Part shown: positions 62,423 to 64,000 of the stretch, one piece after another
Layout: the number at the start of each line of letters is the position of its first letter
Position numbering within the stretch: the first letter of the stretch is position 1
Origin: Ignavibacteria bacterium
Lineage (GTDB): Bacteria; Bacteroidota; Ignavibacteria; Kapaibacteriales; Kapaibacteriaceae
Assembly (NCBI GenBank): GCA_016873895.1
Contig: VGVV01000006.1
Coordinates: forward strand, 1 to 64,000
Direction: 5' to 3'
Length of the DNA: 64,000 nucleotides
Program-made: the position numbers and the translations under genes
The notes under the pieces: model-generated
What the model saw: the letters and a program-made list of their open reading frames with translations, nothing else
The model's database searches: none
Told to the model about the DNA's origin: nothing

Positions 62423-64000
62423 ATGACAACAGAGCAAACACAAACAGATGTAGCACTTGCCGCACTTGAACAACGAGCCGCCGAGATCGAGGCAAAACTT
62501 CATCATGAAGTTCGAACCTTGCTTGATACGTGGGAGGCAAAGAAAGCTTCGTACGAAGGTGAGCACTACACGTACACAGTGCGTGGCAAAGAGATCAAGG
62601 TGAAGAATCATACAGAATCGCTGGCCCATACACGCGTGCCCAAGATTGCGCTGCCCAAGTTTCAAGATTGGGGTGAAATCGTTCGTTGGTGCATGCAGGA
62701 GAATGTTCCCGGTGAGTTTCCATATACGGCAGGTGTTTATCCCTTCAAGCGCACAAGTGAAGATCCAACACGCATGTTTGCCGGCGAAGGTGGACCCGAG
62801 CGCACAAACAAGCGGTTTCATTACTTGTCTTTAGGAATGCCCGCCGTGCGCTTGTCTACAGCATTCGACAGCGTTACGCTCTATGGCGAGGATCCAGACC
62901 ACCGTCCCGACATCTATGGAAAGATTGGCAACTCTGGTGTGAGTATTGCTTCACTAGATGATGCTAAAAAACTTTACTCCGGTTTTGATCTGTGCTCCCC
63001 TACCACATCTGTTTCGATGACGATAAACGGACCAGCACCAATGCTGTTGGCGTTTTTCATGAATGCAGCCATTGATCAAGAGTGTGAAAGGGTGATCAAA
63101 GAACGCGGCCTAGAGGCAGACGTATCAGCGAAGATTGATGCCATGTATGCTGAACGTGGAATGCCGCGTCCTGTGTATCGCCATGGCGATGGATCAACAG
63201 AACTACCAGAGGGCAACACCGGTCTTGGGTTGATTATTCTTGGAGTAACAGGCAATCAAGTACTCGATGCCGAGACGTATGCGGAGTGCAAACAGCGTGC
63301 GCTACAAAATGTACGAGGAACAGTGCAAGCCGATATTCTCAAGGAAGATCAAGCGCAGAACACCTGCATCTTCTCGACGGAGTTTGCTTTGCGCATGATG
63401 GGTGATGTTCAGAAGTACTTCATTGATGAAAAGGTTCGCAACTTCTACTCCGTATCGATCTCTGGCTATCACATAGCAGAGGCGGGAGCAAATCCGATAA
63501 CACAGCTGGCATTCACATTAGCCAATGGCTTTACGTTTGTTGAGTACTATCTCTCACGCGGAATGCACATCGATGATTTTGCCCCCAACCTTTCGTTTTT
63601 CTTTTCGAACGGAGTAGATCCTGAGTATAGCGTGATTGGCCGTGTTGCTCGTAAGATCTGGGCCAAGGCCATGAAGCACAAGTATGGTGGCAACGAACGC
63701 TCACAGATGTTGAAGTATCATATCCAAACATCTGGCCGCTCGCTACACGCCCAGGAGATCGACTTCAACGACATTCGCACGTCGCTGCAAGCGCTTTATG
63801 CGATCTACGACAACTGCAACTCTCTTCACACAAACGCGTACGACGAAGCCATCACAACCCCCACAGAAGAAAGTGTCCGCAGGGCGGTTGCTATTCAGTT
63901 GATCATCAACAGAGAGCTCGGGCTTGCAAAGAATGAGAACCCAATTCAGGGCTCGTTTATTATTGAAGAGCTCACCGATCTCGTCGAGGAGGCCGTCTAC
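62423..64000 (+). CDS. IcmF-type acyl-CoA mutase catalytic subunit, partial
   Basis: This is an open frame of 526 codons to the window edge, with no stop. It matches the TIM-barrel mutase half of Icm[89 protein letters not shown] and [14 protein letters not shown]. By alignment from memory, Phe119 and Gln312 replace the Tyr89 and Arg207 that methylmalonyl-CoA mutase uses to bind the carboxylate. This fits isobutyryl/butyryl-CoA rather than methylmalonyl-CoA. The first 90 residues correspond to the inter-domain linker of IcmF (KALPK-like [16 protein letters not shown]). Confidence 0.9.
   Translation, partial: MTTEQTQTDVALAALEQRAAEIEAKLHHEVRTLLDTWEAKKASYEGEHYTYTVRGKEIKVKNHTESLAHTRVPKIALPKFQDWGEIVRWCMQENVPGEFPYTAGVYPFKRTSEDPTRMFAGEGGPERTNKRFHYLSLGMPAVRLSTAFDSVTLYGEDPDHRPDIYGKIGNSGVSIASLDDAKKLYSGFDLCSPTTSVSMTINGPAPMLLAFFMNAAIDQECERVIKERGLEADVSAKIDAMYAERGMPRPVYRHGDGSTELPEGNTGLGLIILGVTGNQVLDAETYAECKQRALQNVRGTVQADILKEDQAQNTCIFSTEFALRMMGDVQKYFIDEKVRNFYSVSISGYHIAEAGANPITQLAFTLANGFTFVEYYLSRGMHIDDFAPNLSFFFSNGVDPEYSVIGRVARKIWAKAMKHKYGGNERSQMLKYHIQTSGRSLHAQEIDFNDIRTSLQALYAIYDNCNSLHTNAYDEAITTPTEESVRRAVAIQLIINRELGLAKNENPIQGSFIIEELTDLVEEAVY

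Noticed and set aside
1..64000. tRNA genes, rRNA, CRISPR arrays, insertion sequences, prophage
   Set aside because: No tRNA-like cloverleaf was noticed in any gap, no regularly spaced direct repeats with unique spacers, and no transposase, integrase or phage structural proteins were seen.

Overview
This is chromosomal DNA of about 48-50% GC, almost fully coding. It probably comes from a member of the Bacteroidota-Chlorobiota assemblage, such as a Kapaibacteria, Ignavibacteria or Chlorobia relative. The basis is indirect: at least six proteins end in type IX secretion (T9SS type A) sorting domains, promoters of the TAnnTTTG type sit directly before start codons, and a bacillithiol gene (bshB1), an IcmF-type mutase and TsdA are present. 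No rRNA, tRNA, CRISPR array, insertion sequence or prophage was seen.

Layout. 1-5.2 kb: a GC-rich XRE regulator, DinB, DUF2164, a beta-helix exported protein, a porin, then a decayed rhodanese next to thiosulfate dehydrogenase tsdA. 5.2-10.3 kb: an inverted-repeat element, a large arylsulfotransferase-like secreted protein, an RmlD-like reductase and the ComM/YifB ATPase. 10.3-18.4 kb: a nucleotide and sugar operon (RNase H, dut, rpiB, bshB1), a cytochrome c, an exported GH13 glycosidase, and a reduced cell-wall cluster (rsmH-murF-mraY). 18.4-26.6 kb: secreted proteins, including a deletion derivative and a 1070-residue arylsulfotransferase-like protein, a beta-propeller protein, and an Ig-domain surface protein with strong codon bias. 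26.6-39.3 kb: housekeeping genes (ispD, a DUF2795 protein, an Omp85 protein, coaX, birA, mnmE, a GNAT enzyme, mnmG, serS), with two perfect parS sites before mnmG and another arylsulfotransferase-like gene. 39.3-39.8 kb: the only long gene-free stretch; it is AT-rich and very C-skewed. 39.8-59.6 kb: a frameshifted arylsulfotransferase-like gene, M42 and M16 peptidases, an aminotransferase, a NYN-cold-shock protein, a four-gene envelope operon, a Tat-type MBL hydrolase, rarA, an L,D-transpeptidase, a glutaminyl cyclotransferase, two secreted proteins, CapA and a beta-CASP nuclease. 59.6-64 kb: an IcmF-like acyl-CoA mutase split into two genes around a DUF4397 lipoprotein gene; the mutase runs off the window.

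Themes. The most distinctive content is a five-member family of arylsulfotransferase-fold proteins exported by T9SS. Three members are apparently intact, one is cut down by an in-frame deletion and one is frameshifted. Several genes carry a Bacteroidetes-type -7 promoter box 3-5 bases from the start codon, which predicts leaderless mRNAs and explains divergent genes separated by only 7-27 bp. A short motif, AAGGGGC, is far more frequent than expected on both strands. All counts were made by eye, and functional assignments rest on recognised motifs without database searches.
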